Shown in pieces: positions 35,141 to 44,607 of a DNA stretch of 64,000 nucleotides. The notes beneath the pieces are model-generated. The model searched no databases. It saw only the letters and a program-made list of their open reading frames with translations, and was not told the DNA's origin. This DNA is from Bacteroidota bacterium (GTDB lineage Bacteria; Bacteroidota; Bacteroidia; Chitinophagales; Saprospiraceae), in assembly GCA_029781865.1 (NCBI GenBank), contig JAKOVW010000079.1:62001-126000 (forward strand). Direction: 5' to 3'. The translations under genes and the position numbers were made by a program. The number at the start of each line of letters is the position of its first letter. Positions within the stretch are counted from its first letter, which is position 1.

Positions 35141-35680
35141 TTAGCCTTTCCAATAAATTTCTTCAGAACCGTTCAAATGCGAAATATAACGTGCGAGAAC
35201 AAAGAAGTAGTCGGATAACCGGTTTAGATAAATCAGTATATGATCATTTACGGGTTCAAGTTGACTAAGAGAAACCGTTCTTCTTTCTGCCCTCCGGCAG
35301 ACAGTCCTGCACAAATGCGCTTGTGCGCTGCCGGCGTCTCCACCTGGAAGAATAAAATAACGAAGTGGATTTAATGTTGCTTCCATTCGATCAATTTCTG
35401 TTTCCAGATAGATGATTTGATCATTTTCCAATTCTGGTATTTTGAGATTGATTGCGTTAGGATCAGCTGCTAAATTAGAACCAATGACAAAGAGATAATT
35501 TTGAATTTTTTGTAATTTTTCCTTCTGTTCTGCGAATAAACCTGAAGACAGCATACCCACATGAGAATTTAATTCATCAATGGTACCGTAGGCTTCAATT
35601 CGAAGATCATCTTTGGATATCCGTCTTCCTCCGAATAATGATGTTTTACCCTGATCTCCTGTTTTGGTATAAATTTTCAT
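35141..35680 (-). CDS. Cob(I)yrinic acid a,c-diamide adenosyltransferase (PduO type)
   Basis: A 179-residue cytoplasmic ATP:cob(I)alamin adenosyltransferase that makes adenosylcobalamin. The N-terminal signature [20 protein letters not shown] binds ATP, followed by [16 protein letters not shown]. The C-terminal [14 protein letters not shown] carries the catalytic Arg pair, and [18 protein letters not shown] ends the domain. Length is normal for the single-domain enzyme. Its ATG overlaps the stop of the upstream ABC ATPase gene by 4 bases (ATGA). No other cobalamin gene is in the window, so it likely serves salvage. Confidence 0.94.
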   Translation of the reverse strand: MKIYTKTGDQGKTSLFGGRRISKDDLRIEAYGTIDELNSHVGMLSSGLFAEQKEKLQKIQNYLFVIGSNLAADPNAINLKIPELENDQIIYLETEIDRMEATLNPLRYFILPGGDAGSAQAHLCRTVCRRAERRTVSLSQLEPVNDHILIYLNRLSDYFFVLARYISHLNGSEEIYWKG

Positions 35681-36372
35681 CGATCTTCATTTAAAGTATC
35701 CGATTCAATCATGCCATCTCTAAGTTTTACAATTCGATGGGCATGCTGTGCAATATCTTTTTCGTGAGTAACCAAAATAATAGTGTTTCCTGATTCATGG
35801 ATTTTCTTCAGGATCTGCATAATTTCTTCACTGATTTTACTATCCAGATTTCCTGTTGGTTCGTCCGCAAGAATAATAGATGGGTTATTGACTAATGCTC
35901 TGGCGATGGCTACGCGTTGTCTCTGGCCTCCGGACAATTCATTGGGCTTATGCATAACCCGGTCGCCCAGACCAACTTCTTTAAGCTTTTGCATGGCAAT
36001 TTCATCCCGTTCGATCTTGTTTTTTCCGGCATAGATCAATGGCATAGCCACATTTTCAAGGGAGCTCATTCTTGGCAACAAATTAAATGTCTGAAACACA
36101 AATCCGATTTCCTTATTTCTTATTTCGGCTAACTCATTATCACTTAATTCGCTTACCATTTGGTTGTTGAGAATATAAGTCCCGGAGCTAGGCGTATCCA
36201 GGCAGCCGATTAAATTCATTAATGTGGATTTTCCGCTGCCGGATGGCCCCATAAGGGCTAAGTATTCATTTCTGGCTATGCTTAAGTTGATATTTTTGAC
36301 GGCTTCAATGCGCTCATCTCCCATCACATAGACTTTCGTGATTTCTTTTAATTCAATAATATTATCTGGCAT
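35677..36372 (-). CDS. ABC transporter ATP-binding protein, MacB/LolD type
   Basis: About 231 residues from ATG 36372 (an ATG at 36402 would add ten residues). The Walker [10 protein letters not shown], the Q-loop in [18 protein letters not shown], the ABC signature [15 protein letters not shown], the Walker [12 protein letters not shown] and the H-loop VTHE are all present. The N-terminal [16 protein letters not shown] and the LLPRMSS variant mark the MacB/LolD/FtsE group, which pairs with FtsX-like permeases in lipoprotein release or macrolide efflux. The permease at 38.4 kb is a possible but unlinked partner. It is followed by the adenosyltransferase gene with a 4-base overlap. Confidence 0.9.
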   Translation of the reverse strand: MPDNIIELKEITKVYVMGDERIEAVKNINLSIARNEYLALMGPSGSGKSTLMNLIGCLDTPSSGTYILNNQMVSELSDNELAEIRNKEIGFVFQTFNLLPRMSSLENVAMPLIYAGKNKIERDEIAMQKLKEVGLGDRVMHKPNELSGGQRQRVAIARALVNNPSIILADEPTGNLDSKISEEIMQILKKIHESGNTIILVTHEKDIAQHAHRIVKLRDGMIESDTLNEDR

Positions 36373-36581
36373 ATCGAATAATAATCTTGTAAAAATAGGC
36401 ATATAAAGCGAAGCTTGGAATCCTATTAGTCTATATTCATAAAAAGGCCGACTATTCCGGTTTTTTGGCCGATAAAGAAATTCAATTTCGTCTTATATGA
36501 AAATGGCTTTTAGATTAAAATAAAACTATATTTTGGATTATATTGTAGCCTGATTATCCTATAAACAAAGAAACGTTAACT

Positions 36582-37208
36582 GTGAAACACATCGCTATTG
36601 CCGGAAATATAGGAGCAGGTAAAACAACCTTGTGTGAATTGCTGTCGAGGCAATTTAACTGGGATGTGTTATATGAAGATACCAGCATAAATCCCTATCT
36701 GAGTGATTTTTATTACGACATGCTTAGATGGTCATTTAATCTCCAGATTTATTTTCTGAATAACCGCTTTCAGCAAATTGTAAAAATCCAGCGAGGAGAT
36801 AAAACAGTTGTTCAGGATAGAACTATTTACGAAGATGCCCATATTTTTGCTCCTAACCTTCATGAAATGGGCCTAATGTCTAAACGCGATTTCGACAATT
36901 ATTTTTCCTTGTTCGAGATCATGATGAGTACAATCCGGCCGCCTGATTTACTAATTTACCTTAAAGCATCTATTCCTACTCTGGTCAACCACATTCAATT
37001 GAGGGGAAGAGATTATGAAGGTAATATGAGCCTGGACTATTTAAAAAAACTAAATCAACGCTACGAACAATGGATTCACGAATTTAATCATTGTCCAGTG
37101 ATAATCATCAATACGGATGAATTTGATTTTATTGGGAATAAGGAGGATTTAGGAAAAGTAATCTCTGATGTAGAAGCAAGAATAAACGGATTATTTGACT
37201 GGAAATAA
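36582..37208 (+). CDS. Deoxynucleoside kinase (dNK family)
   Basis: A 208-residue cytoplasmic kinase that phosphorylates deoxynucleosides for nucleotide salvage. The P-loop is GNIGAGKTT (residues 8-16). The DRTIYEDAHIFA motif with the catalytic Glu/Asp-Arg follows, as do YLKASIPTLVNHIQLRGRDYE (lid, ERS-like RGRDYE) and a C-terminal IIINTDEFDF. It starts with GTG 36582; the following codons AAACACATCGCT fit the usual M-K-H-I-A-I start. dAdo/dGuo preference is common in the group but cannot be read here. Single gene, convergent with corA-like at 39 bases. Confidence 0.9.
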   Translation: MKHIAIAGNIGAGKTTLCELLSRQFNWDVLYEDTSINPYLSDFYYDMLRWSFNLQIYFLNNRFQQIVKIQRGDKTVVQDRTIYEDAHIFAPNLHEMGLMSKRDFDNYFSLFEIMMSTIRPPDLLIYLKASIPTLVNHIQLRGRDYEGNMSLDYLKKLNQRYEQWIHEFNHCPVIIINTDEFDFIGNKEDLGKVISDVEARINGLFDWK

Positions 37209-37247
37209 ATAGTTCCCCTGGTGCTGCCTAAGCACATTCAACATGAA

Positions 37248-38195
37248 TTACAGCAGTTCCTTCTTTTTGAAAAACCAAAGAAGCATTAGGCTGAATATCA
37301 GGGAAAAAATAATTAAAAAATAAAATGCAAAAGCCGTGTTGCCAAATGGTATGGGGACATTCATGCCGAAAAAACTTGATATGAGTGTTGGCACCATGAG
37401 CACTACGGTAATAACAGTAAGGCGATTGATAAACTTATTGAGATTATTTGAAATGATCGAAACAAAAGCCTCCATTGTGCCATTCAGGATATTCGTATAT
37501 AGCTGTGCAACTTCACGGGCCTGGTTGTTGTCCACTATGATATCCTCAAACAACTCACTGTAATCTTCATTTTCCCTGATTCCAAGAAAATCGGTACGTT
37601 TCATTTTTAATTTCAATAATTCATTGGCGCTTAATGAATTTACAAAGTAAACCAGGCTTTTTTCAATTCGCAACAAACTGCGGAGCTCTTCGCTTCTGCT
37701 GGAATGGTATAATTCCTGCTCGATGAGATTTCTTCTCATGTTTAATTTCTTCAGATACTCCAGAAATAAACGTACTGTTTGTTCGAATAACTGAAGTATA
37801 AATAGGGTTTCATTGGCCGGGTTAAAATTTTTTACTTTATGGTCGAGGAATTTTTCAATAACAGGAGATTCAACACTGCAAATAGTTATGATTTTATTTT
37901 GGCATAAAATAATGCCCATTGGAACAGTAATAAATATAGGGTCATTCTCCTTTTCCGTTTCGTTGACTACAGGCATGTTAAATATGATACTACGCGCTTC
38001 GTCATATTTTTCATAGCGGGCGCGCTCTTCAGCATCCAGTGGGTCAGTAAGAAAATCGGATTCAATGCCAAGTGCAGATGCAAACTCATCCAGTTCTCCG
38101 GCCACAAATGGTGGAGCTAAATTAATCCAGGAGCTCTCTTTTAAAGTGAGTACTTCCTGGAATCCTTTTGTCCCAACTGCATAATAACGGATCAT
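37248..38195 (-). CDS. corA: CorA-family divalent cation (Mg2+/Co2+) transporter
   Basis: A 315-residue channel subunit of the pentameric CorA family. The long cytosolic N-terminal alpha/beta domain (about 1-245) is rich in acidic residues, and the C-terminus has two membrane helices (about 255-275 and 285-305). The selectivity motif GMN sits in SFFGMNVPIPFG between them. LINRLTVITVVLMVPTLISSF is the first helix. The C-terminal end is basic (FKKKELL) as usual. Other CorA-like proteins transport Zn (ZntB), so the metal is not certain. It is preceded by a -7 box and convergent with the dNK gene. Confidence 0.93.
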   Translation of the reverse strand: MIRYYAVGTKGFQEVLTLKESSWINLAPPFVAGELDEFASALGIESDFLTDPLDAEERARYEKYDEARSIIFNMPVVNETEKENDPIFITVPMGIILCQNKIITICSVESPVIEKFLDHKVKNFNPANETLFILQLFEQTVRLFLEYLKKLNMRRNLIEQELYHSSRSEELRSLLRIEKSLVYFVNSLSANELLKLKMKRTDFLGIRENEDYSELFEDIIVDNNQAREVAQLYTNILNGTMEAFVSIISNNLNKFINRLTVITVVLMVPTLISSFFGMNVPIPFGNTAFAFYFLIIFSLIFSLMLLWFFKKKELL

Positions 38196-38246
38196 CTGAA
38201 TTTTGTTCGCTAATTATTTTTAACATTCCAGAAAAGTTCTTGGACA

Positions 38247-38254
38247 CAAAATTA
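38247..38254 (-). promoter_or_regulatory. -7 box of the corA gene
   Basis: TAATTTTG on the minus strand, exact consensus, with a leader of about 45 bases before the ATG at 38195. Confidence 0.45.
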
Positions 38255-38411
38255 ACAAAACCTGCAGGTAATCCTAATTAATTTTCCGGACTTACTCAGC
38301 TATTTAAATCCATCAATTTCTTATGCTATGTGAAGATATTGGCAATAGGACATTAAACACTTAGAAAAGTGACGGATATATATTTAAATAAAATGATGAA
38401 TTCTGAATCTG

Positions 38412-39650
38412 TTACCGGAATTTAAGAGCCTGAACAGGTCGTATGGATTGTACAATTAGTGTAGGTAACATTAAAAAGACCAAAATGAGTATGAAGAAAA
38501 AAATATTCAGGGCTAATATTGGTAGTAAAGAAAGATCAACAGCTGCATAAGGTAAATAATATTTCTCCTCATTTAATTTAATTAATTTGAATTTATCTTG
38601 CAAATAACACAGCCCATATCCGGCAATATTTCCAATAATCATACTATTTATTAAAATCTTAGCTGCATAACGTATAAATATTTTTTGCTGCATCCAACGA
38701 TTCATACCTATAACAGTTAATACTCCAATCATACGGGTTCTTTCAAAAATCAAGATCATGGTAGTTGTTGACATATTGATAATGCAAACTGCTAAAATCA
38801 ATAGTAAGATAAAATTTTTATTAACATTTTGTAAGGATAGCCATTCAAATATTAATTTAAATTTTAACCGAATGGTCTCTGAATACCAGGTAGATGGTAA
38901 AAGTTCTTCTTCAAGATAGTCTTTAATATGATCTGCTTCAAGGATATTATTGCAATAAATTTCAAGGCCAGTGACCTCATTACTTTTCTTTTGTAGTATT
39001 TGTTGAAGTAATGATTTATCAACAAAGGCCCATTTCTGATCGTATTCCACAAGCCCGGTATTATAAATGCCAACAATTTTGAGTTTGCGCTTTACGGGTG
39101 CTTCATCAATAATAAAATTGAGAATGATATTTTGCCCTGTGTCAACTAATAATCTAGATGCAGTTTGACTAGAGATAAGTATTTCACGGTTATTATTACT
39201 CGTATTAATAACTCGACCTTTAGTAAGAAAGCCAGAAAAAAAACTCCAGTCAAAATCATCCCCAACTCCCTTAAGGAAAAGTCCTTCAATTTCAGTTTTA
39301 GAGGCTACAATCGTCGGAAAAACAACAAATGATTGAATATGGCGGATAGCAGGCTCTTTTTCGCCAGGGAGTTTGATTTGATAGATACTGTTTTTTAAGG
39401 TATCTGAAATCTGAATCATGAACGGTTCAATTCCTCTGCTGACCCTCATATCCGCAATTTGAATATGTCCCCAAAAACCAAATACTTTTCTGGCAATTTC
39501 TTTTTGAAAACCATTAAATATGCTTTGGGAAATAATCATAACGGCCAAACTTAATGACATGGCCATAATCGAAAGCCGGATTATACTTTTGGTATAAGAT
39601 GTTTTGAAACTGGCAAACGATCTGGAAGCTATATATTTGGATATATCCAT
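38412..39650 (-). CDS. FtsX-like ABC permease (LolC/LolE or MacB type)
   Basis: A 412-residue inner-membrane protein. One helix at about 25-47 (SIIRLSIMAMSLSLAVMIISQSIF), a large periplasmic MacB-like domain (about 55-265), then three helices (about 270-295, 315-345, 368-395). This four-helix layout with the late FILLLILAVCIINMSTTTMILIFERTRMIGVLTVIGM segment is the FtsX/LolC/LolE class. Lipoprotein release is likely, because Bacteroidota use one LolCE-type permease; the ATPase partner would be a LolD such as the one at 35.7 kb, though unlinked. The ATG 39650 is chosen over a TTG 39653. It is divergent from tyrS, sharing a 76-base spacer with an inverted repeat. Confidence 0.88.
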   Translation of the reverse strand: MDISKYIASRSFASFKTSYTKSIIRLSIMAMSLSLAVMIISQSIFNGFQKEIARKVFGFWGHIQIADMRVSRGIEPFMIQISDTLKNSIYQIKLPGEKEPAIRHIQSFVVFPTIVASKTEIEGLFLKGVGDDFDWSFFSGFLTKGRVINTSNNNREILISSQTASRLLVDTGQNIILNFIIDEAPVKRKLKIVGIYNTGLVEYDQKWAFVDKSLLQQILQKKSNEVTGLEIYCNNILEADHIKDYLEEELLPSTWYSETIRLKFKLIFEWLSLQNVNKNFILLLILAVCIINMSTTTMILIFERTRMIGVLTVIGMNRWMQQKIFIRYAAKILINSMIIGNIAGYGLCYLQDKFKLIKLNEEKYYLPYAAVDLSLLPILALNIFFFILILVFLMLPTLIVQSIRPVQALKFR

Positions 39651-39678
39651 CAATTAAATGCAATGATAAGTCCTAATG

Positions 39679-39698
39679 ATTACATATATGTATGTAAT
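39679..39698. promoter_or_regulatory. Inverted repeat between the permease and tyrS genes
   Basis: ATTACATA and TATGTAAT are perfect 8-bp inverted copies around a 4-base spacer. The right half overlaps the first four bases of the tyrS -7 box, a typical operator position. Confidence 0.4.
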
Positions 39699-39702
39699 TT
39701 TG
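39695..39702 (+). promoter_or_regulatory. -7 box of tyrS
   Basis: TAATTTTG, exact consensus, 24 bases before the tyrS ATG; it overlaps the inverted repeat. I saw no T-box leader. Confidence 0.45.
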
Positions 39703-39726
39703 CAAACTTACAATCTTTAATTTGCT

Positions 39727-41013
39727 ATGCAAAACGTGAATTTTCTGGAAGAATTGCGATGGAGAAATATGTTGCAGGATTTTACCCCGGGTCTTGAAGA
39801 ATATCTCAATAGCGGCATGAGAGCGGCATATATTGGATTCGATCCAACAGCTAAATCACTGGGCCTGGGCAATTATGTCCAGATTATGTTGTTGACCTTG
39901 TTCCAAAAAGCCGGACACAAACCCATCGTCGTAATGGGTGGTGCCACCGGACGAATTGGTGATCCATCCGGTAAAGACAAGGAAAGAGAATTAAAATCAT
40001 ATGAGGAACTCGAAGAAAATATTATCGCACAGGAAGTTCAATTCAGGAAATTGTTGAATTTTGATCACGGCGATAACAGAGCCATCCTGGTGAATAACTA
40101 TGATTTTTATAAAAACATGAATGCGTTGGAGTTTCTGCGCGATGTTGGCAAACATATTACCGTTAACTACATGATGTCCAAGGAATCCGTTAAAAAGAGA
40201 TTGGAAACGGGAATATCCTATACGGAGTTTTCATATCAATTGATTCAGGCGTTTGATTTCTTTTGTCTGTTCAAAGAATATAATTGTGCTATGCAAATGG
40301 GTGGTTCTGATCAATGGGGAAATATCACAGCAGGAACCGAATATATTGGCAAACGAATTAACGGGTCCAAAGCATTTGCTCTGACTACTCCATTGCTCAC
40401 TAAAGCAGATGGCAAAAAATTCGGCAAGACGGAAGAAGGAAATATTTTTCTGGATCCTCAAATGACTTCACCATATCGCTTTTATCAATTCTGGATTAAT
40501 AGTGATGACGCGGATTTATCCAAATTCTTTCGCTATTTTAGTTTTCGTTCAAAATCTGAAATTGAAGATTTGGAAAAAGCATTTGCTGGTGATCCCAAAC
40601 ATCTGAAGAAATTACTGGCGGAAGAAATGACCAGAAGAATTCATGGAGAATTTGCTTATCAGAAAGCAATGCAGGTTTCAGAATTGATGTTTAATAAAGA
40701 TTGCACAGAAGAATTTTTATACACCATGGATGAAGATACATTTATGCAGGTAAAATCTGAACTTCCCTTGTTTAAAATTGATTCAGCAATTTCTAATGAT
40801 GGCTACGCCATAATTGGATTGCTGACTGAATGGTCCAGCATATTTTCTTCCAAATCTGAAGCCAGAAGGGCTATCCAGGGTAATGCCGTCTCTATTAACA
40901 AACGAAAACTTGCCAATGCCGATGGAACTTTGTCTAAAAGCGAATTTTTATTGGGGAAATATCTAATCGTTGAAAATGGCCGTAAGAATAAATATATTAT
41001 TGAATTGACTTGA
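39727..41013 (+). CDS. tyrS: Tyrosyl-tRNA synthetase with a divergent HIGH motif
   Basis: A 428-residue class I synthetase charging tRNA-Tyr. N-terminal FLEELRWRNMLQDFTPGLEEYL, the tyrosine pocket region YIGFDPT, VVMGGATGRIGDPSGK, QAFDFFCLF and MQMGGSDQWGNITAG are all TyrRS blocks. The KMSKS equivalent is KFGKT in KADGKKFGKTEEG. An S4 RNA-binding domain ends the protein (about 360-428). The HIGH motif, normally HxGH after DPTA-x-SL, reads GLGN here (residues 46-49). Both His are replaced; the second is often Asn in related enzymes, but the first is normally kept. It should still be active if the loss is compensated, because no other tyrS is seen in this window. Confidence 0.94.
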   Translation: MQNVNFLEELRWRNMLQDFTPGLEEYLNSGMRAAYIGFDPTAKSLGLGNYVQIMLLTLFQKAGHKPIVVMGGATGRIGDPSGKDKERELKSYEELEENIIAQEVQFRKLLNFDHGDNRAILVNNYDFYKNMNALEFLRDVGKHITVNYMMSKESVKKRLETGISYTEFSYQLIQAFDFFCLFKEYNCAMQMGGSDQWGNITAGTEYIGKRINGSKAFALTTPLLTKADGKKFGKTEEGNIFLDPQMTSPYRFYQFWINSDDADLSKFFRYFSFRSKSEIEDLEKAFAGDPKHLKKLLAEEMTRRIHGEFAYQKAMQVSELMFNKDCTEEFLYTMDEDTFMQVKSELPLFKIDSAISNDGYAIIGLLTEWSSIFSSKSEARRAIQGNAVSINKRKLANADGTLSKSEFLLGKYLIVENGRKNKYIIELT

Positions 41014-41016
41014 TGT

Positions 41017-42279
41017 ATGGCAATAACTTTAGGCAGAGGCCGCCAAAAAGAAATATATCTGAATGGCTTTTTAGGACGGAACATCCGGCTTCCATTTGAT
41101 TTCAACGAATTGGAAAAGCAGGCAGAGAAGAAACTAGGCAAAAAGGCTTTTGGATACATAGCTGCTGGAGCCGGTTCAAGTCGGGGTATACAAAATAATC
41201 TGGATGCATTCTCCGATTATACCATCCTGCCACGAATGTTAAATGGGTCCGATCATCCGGAACTGGGGTTATCAATTTTTAATACGCAATTGCCTTTCCC
41301 ATTACTATTTGCTCCTGTCGGTGTACTGGGATTGGCTCATCCCAAAGGAGATCTTGAATTGGCTGAAGCATCGAAATTGACAGGCATGCCTATGATACAA
41401 TCCAATCAGGCTTCTTTTTCCATGGAGGCTTGCGCTGAGGTTCTGCACAATACGGATCATTGGTTTCAATTGTATTTTGGAAAATCCAGAGACCTGGTTG
41501 AAAGTATGGTTCACAGGGCGAAGCTTACCGGAAACAAAGCCATTGTTTTGACACTGGATACCACTATTTTGGGATGGAGAAATAAAGACCTTGCCAATGG
41601 ATTTCTTCCGTTTATGTATGGACTTGGTATTGCCCAATATACCGCCGATCCGGTGTTCAAACAACTCATGGAAAAATGTGATTTGACTACCGGAGAACAG
41701 TTGAATGCCAGGCCGGGAATTCAGGATGCGATCACCTTATTCAGTTCTTATCCTGATTCATTGATTAATAATTTTAAGACACGAAATCCGGTAAAAGCAG
41801 TAAAAACATTTCTGGATTTGTTTTCTAAAACGGATTTGAGCTGGGATGATGTAAGGTGGTTAAGAGAACAAACCAAATTACCTCTACTTTTAAAAGGAAT
41901 TCTTCATCCTGAAGATGCAAGGAAGGCAATCGACTATGGAATTGATGGTATTATTGTTTCTAATCACGGGGGCAGACAAGTCGATCATGTTCACTCTACA
42001 CTCGATTCAATAGTTGAGATTAAGAAAGTTATTCCGGAGGAATTTCCTTTAATTCTGGATAGTGGAATCCGTAAAGCAGCCGATATCTTTATTGCAATGG
42101 CATTAGGGGCAAAAGCAGTATGTGTTGGCAGACCTTATGTTTATGCATTAGCGCTGGGTGGCAGGGATGCAGTTGTTGAATATATTCAAAATTTGGTTTC
42201 CGAATTGCAGATTACTATGAGCTTAGTGGGTTGCAAATCACTTTCAGAAATAAACAGAGACTGCATTCAGAATAAATAA
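41017..42279 (+). CDS. FMN-dependent alpha-hydroxy acid dehydrogenase/oxidase (lactate oxidase-like)
   Basis: A 420-residue TIM-barrel flavoenzyme of the L-lactate dehydrogenase/lactate 2-monooxygenase group. N-terminal FDFNELEKQAEKKLGKKAFGYIAAGAGS is the family start, APVGVLGLAHPKGDLELAEA the next FMN contact block. The active-site His and Arg lie in VSNHGGRQVDH, preceded by LLKGILHPEDARKAIDYGIDGI with the catalytic Lys. LDSGIRKAADIFIAMALGAKAVCVGRPYVYALALGG binds the phosphate of FMN. It likely oxidises L-lactate or a similar 2-hydroxy acid in the cytoplasm. It starts 4 bases after tyrS, so cotranscription is likely, though the pairing has no obvious sense. Confidence 0.9.
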   Translation: MAITLGRGRQKEIYLNGFLGRNIRLPFDFNELEKQAEKKLGKKAFGYIAAGAGSSRGIQNNLDAFSDYTILPRMLNGSDHPELGLSIFNTQLPFPLLFAPVGVLGLAHPKGDLELAEASKLTGMPMIQSNQASFSMEACAEVLHNTDHWFQLYFGKSRDLVESMVHRAKLTGNKAIVLTLDTTILGWRNKDLANGFLPFMYGLGIAQYTADPVFKQLMEKCDLTTGEQLNARPGIQDAITLFSSYPDSLINNFKTRNPVKAVKTFLDLFSKTDLSWDDVRWLREQTKLPLLLKGILHPEDARKAIDYGIDGIIVSNHGGRQVDHVHSTLDSIVEIKKVIPEEFPLILDSGIRKAADIFIAMALGAKAVCVGRPYVYALALGGRDAVVEYIQNLVSELQITMSLVGCKSLSEINRDCIQNK

Positions 42280-42304
42280 GTTGATTATTGAATGATCCGC
42301 CGCT

Positions 42305-42832
42305 TTATTTAAGTTTTAATTTACCATTCGGTATAAATTCCAACGCTGCGGAATTCATGCAGTAACGCAATCCGGTGGGTTTCGGTCCATCATCAAAAAC
42401 ATGACCCAGATGGCCTTTACATCTTGCACATAATACTTCATTTCTAGTCATACCATGTGAGTTGTCTTTTGCAACAGATAACACATCTTTGCGCAACGGA
42501 TCATAAAAACTAGGCCATCCGGTGCCTGATTCGAATTTCGTCTCAGATTTAAACAAAGGCAGTTTACAGGCATTACAAATGTATATTCCATTTTCGTGGT
42601 TATCCCAGTATTTGCCGGTAAAAGATCGCTCTGTTCCCCGTTCTCTCATGATGTAGTACGTTTCTGCATCGAGCTTTTTCTTCCATTCTTCATCGCTTAA
42701 ATGCAATGGATTTATTGCAGAAGGAAGCTCTAATTTGACAGCATCACCTGATTGATGAACTTGAGCTGTTTCCTGACCATAAATTAGTTGGGCTGTCACA
42801 CATAAGGTTAATAAGAACCAATTACTTTTCAT
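42305..42832 (-). CDS. msrB: Peptide-methionine (R)-S-oxide reductase, exported
   Basis: A 175-residue MsrB with an N-terminal signal (1-20, cut after IYGQ), so it repairs R-methionine sulfoxide outside the cytoplasm. The fold is readable: [47 protein letters not shown], then [10 protein letters not shown]. The two zinc CxxC pairs are CNAC and CARC (in [18 protein letters not shown]), and the catalytic Cys lies in [11 protein letters not shown]. It overlaps the membrane protein gene upstream by 11 bases. rimO, that gene and msrB form a leftward operon. Confidence 0.95.
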   Translation of the reverse strand: MKSNWFLLTLCVTAQLIYGQETAQVHQSGDAVKLELPSAINPLHLSDEEWKKKLDAETYYIMRERGTERSFTGKYWDNHENGIYICNACKLPLFKSETKFESGTGWPSFYDPLRKDVLSVAKDNSHGMTRNEVLCARCKGHLGHVFDDGPKPTGLRYCMNSAALEFIPNGKLKLK

Positions 42833-43280
42833 CTGTTAACTTTTTATCTTGCTTGATAGCAATCTCAACAATTTTTCTCATCAGGTTTATCATTGTGATG
42901 AGGGCAATGTAAATAATGCTGAAAACTGTCAATATCCACGAGTATGATTCTGCTTCAAAAATGGAATAACCACTCAAATACTGACTAACAACACACAATA
43001 TGAGGATTAAACCTACATAAGTAAATATAGAATTGCGATAATAAAATAATTTTTCTTTAGCTGAAAAACAAAACACGCAATTCAGCATGATATAAAATAA
43101 TATGATGGAAGTGGCATACTTCCAATAATCCAATGCTGCAAAATTTATCCAATGAATCCATTTTAAAACTAGCACAGCTCCAAGTAATAGGAGATAAATT
43201 CCAAGAACAAGCAGTGCTTGCTGAAAGGGTTTAAATGATTTATTAAATATCGATTCTTTATCGTTGTGCATCTTATTCAT
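42822..43280 (-). CDS. Small four-helix membrane protein
   Basis: A 152-residue inner-membrane protein with helices at about 20-40, 55-73, 85-103 and 112-133, and a charged C-terminal tail. I recognise no domain. It overlaps rimO by 8 bases on one side and msrB by 11 bases on the other, so it is translationally coupled to both. A supporting membrane role for the exported MsrB (as MsrQ is for MsrP) is a contextual guess; it has no haem-binding His pattern that would support MsrQ. Confidence 0.7.
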   Translation of the reverse strand: MNKMHNDKESIFNKSFKPFQQALLVLGIYLLLLGAVLVLKWIHWINFAALDYWKYATSIILFYIMLNCVFCFSAKEKLFYYRNSIFTYVGLILILCVVSQYLSGYSIFEAESYSWILTVFSIIYIALITMINLMRKIVEIAIKQDKKLTDEK

Positions 43281-44589
43281 TTACTATGGCAAACAAATCA
43301 AATGAATCAGCTTCCGTAATGGTTACATGGACAAAATCCCCGATCCTGATATATTGCTGGTCATTTGTCTTAATAACAACCTCATTATCTACTTCAGGAC
43401 TGTCATACTCTGTCCTGCCGATGTAATTCCCATTTTCTTTTCTGTCAACAAGAACTTTATATGTTTTTCCAATTTTTTTCTGATTGATTTCATAGCTGAT
43501 TTCTTCCTGAATGTTCATTAACTCAGCCGCTCTTTTCCCTTTTATATTTGCAGGGATAGAATCCTCTAAGCTATAAGCGGAAGTATCTTCTTCATGAGAA
43601 TATTGAAAAACCCCTACTCTTTCGAATTTCATTTCCTGAATGAATTGTTTCAACGTCTCAAAGTCTGATTCAGATTCATTAGGGAAACCGACCAGCATCG
43701 TAGTTCTGATGTGTATATCCGGAACTTTCTCCCGGATGGTTCGGATAAGATCATAGGTTTCTGCTTTACTGATTTGCCTTTTCATTGAGCTGAGGACAGG
43801 ATCGGAAATATGTTGCAATGGGATATCCAGATAATTACAAACTTTCTCTTCTTCCCGAATTACATCAAGGATGTCCGTTGGAAATTTTGAAGGATATGCA
43901 TAATGCAAACGGATCCACTCTATTCCATCAATTTTGGACAATTCTCGGAGCAGTTTTGGAAGCATTCTTTCCTTGTATATATCCAATCCATAATAAGTCA
44001 ATTCCTGAGCAATCAGAATAATTTCTTTAACGCCATGGCTGGCCAAATGTTTTGTCTGTTTGACTAAATCCACAATAGGAATAGAAACGTGTTTTCCTCT
44101 CATTAAGGGAATAGCACAAAAGCTGCATGTCCTGTTGCAGCCTTCAGAGATTTTAAGATAAGCATAATGGGAAGGAGTGCTGATAATACGCTCTCCTACT
44201 AAATCCTTTTTATAATCCGCATTTAATTTCGCAAGCAATGAAGGCATTTCCATTGTACCATAAAATGCATCCACTTCAGGAATTTCCTCTTCCAGATTGG
44301 ACTTATACCTATGGGAAAGGCATCCTGTAACAAATAACTTGTCCAATTTTCCAGCTGACTTTAAAGCGGCATATTCCAGAATAGTGTTTACGGATTCTTC
44401 TTTTGCGCGATCTATAAATCCACAAGTATTTATGATTACGGTTTTGGCGACTCTGGAGACAGGATTATGTTCCACTTCAAACGCATTGTGCTTGAGTTGT
44501 GTAATTAAATTTTCAGAATCAACCCAGTTTTTGGAACAACCCAGGGTGATGATTTGAATTTTATTTTCGACTTCTTTTTTAGTTTTCAA
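43273..44589 (-). CDS. rimO: Ribosomal protein S12 methylthiotransferase
   Basis: A radical-SAM enzyme of about 438 residues that puts methylthio on Asp of ribosomal protein S12. The N-terminal UPF0004 Cys are in ITLGCSKN, INTCGFI and FVTGCLSHRY. The radical SAM cluster is CNRTCSFCAIPLMRG, and a C-terminal TRAM domain ends the protein (about 375-438). I place the start at TTG 44589 (reading MKTKKEVENK), because an exact TATCTTTG promoter box covers 44608-44615, so the longer TTG at 44619 would lie upstream of transcription. Distinction from MiaB: the spacing and the DAFYGTMEM segment favour RimO. First gene of rimO-membrane protein-msrB. Confidence 0.9.
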   Translation of the reverse strand: MKTKKEVENKIQIITLGCSKNWVDSENLITQLKHNAFEVEHNPVSRVAKTVIINTCGFIDRAKEESVNTILEYAALKSAGKLDKLFVTGCLSHRYKSNLEEEIPEVDAFYGTMEMPSLLAKLNADYKKDLVGERIISTPSHYAYLKISEGCNRTCSFCAIPLMRGKHVSIPIVDLVKQTKHLASHGVKEIILIAQELTYYGLDIYKERMLPKLLRELSKIDGIEWIRLHYAYPSKFPTDILDVIREEEKVCNYLDIPLQHISDPVLSSMKRQISKAETYDLIRTIREKVPDIHIRTTMLVGFPNESESDFETLKQFIQEMKFERVGVFQYSHEEDTSAYSLEDSIPANIKGKRAAELMNIQEEISYEINQKKIGKTYKVLVDRKENGNYIGRTEYDSPEVDNEVVIKTNDQQYIRIGDFVHVTITEADSFDLFAIVNE

Positions 44590-44607
44590 GAAAATGATTA
44601 TTTTTCG

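Noticed and set aside
37221-37235. 5-bp hairpin GTGCT-GCCTA-AGCAC between the convergent dNK and corA genes
   Set aside because: The stem is too short and there is no T-run, so it cannot be called a terminator.
35677-39650. LolD-like ATPase and FtsX-like permease as one transporter operon
   Set aside because: The genes are over 2 kb apart with unrelated dNK and corA between them; they may be partners but not an operon.
42822-43280. MsrQ (haem-binding partner of MsrP) for the four-helix protein next to msrB
   Set aside because: No conserved His pairs for haem and the neighbour is MsrB, not MsrP.
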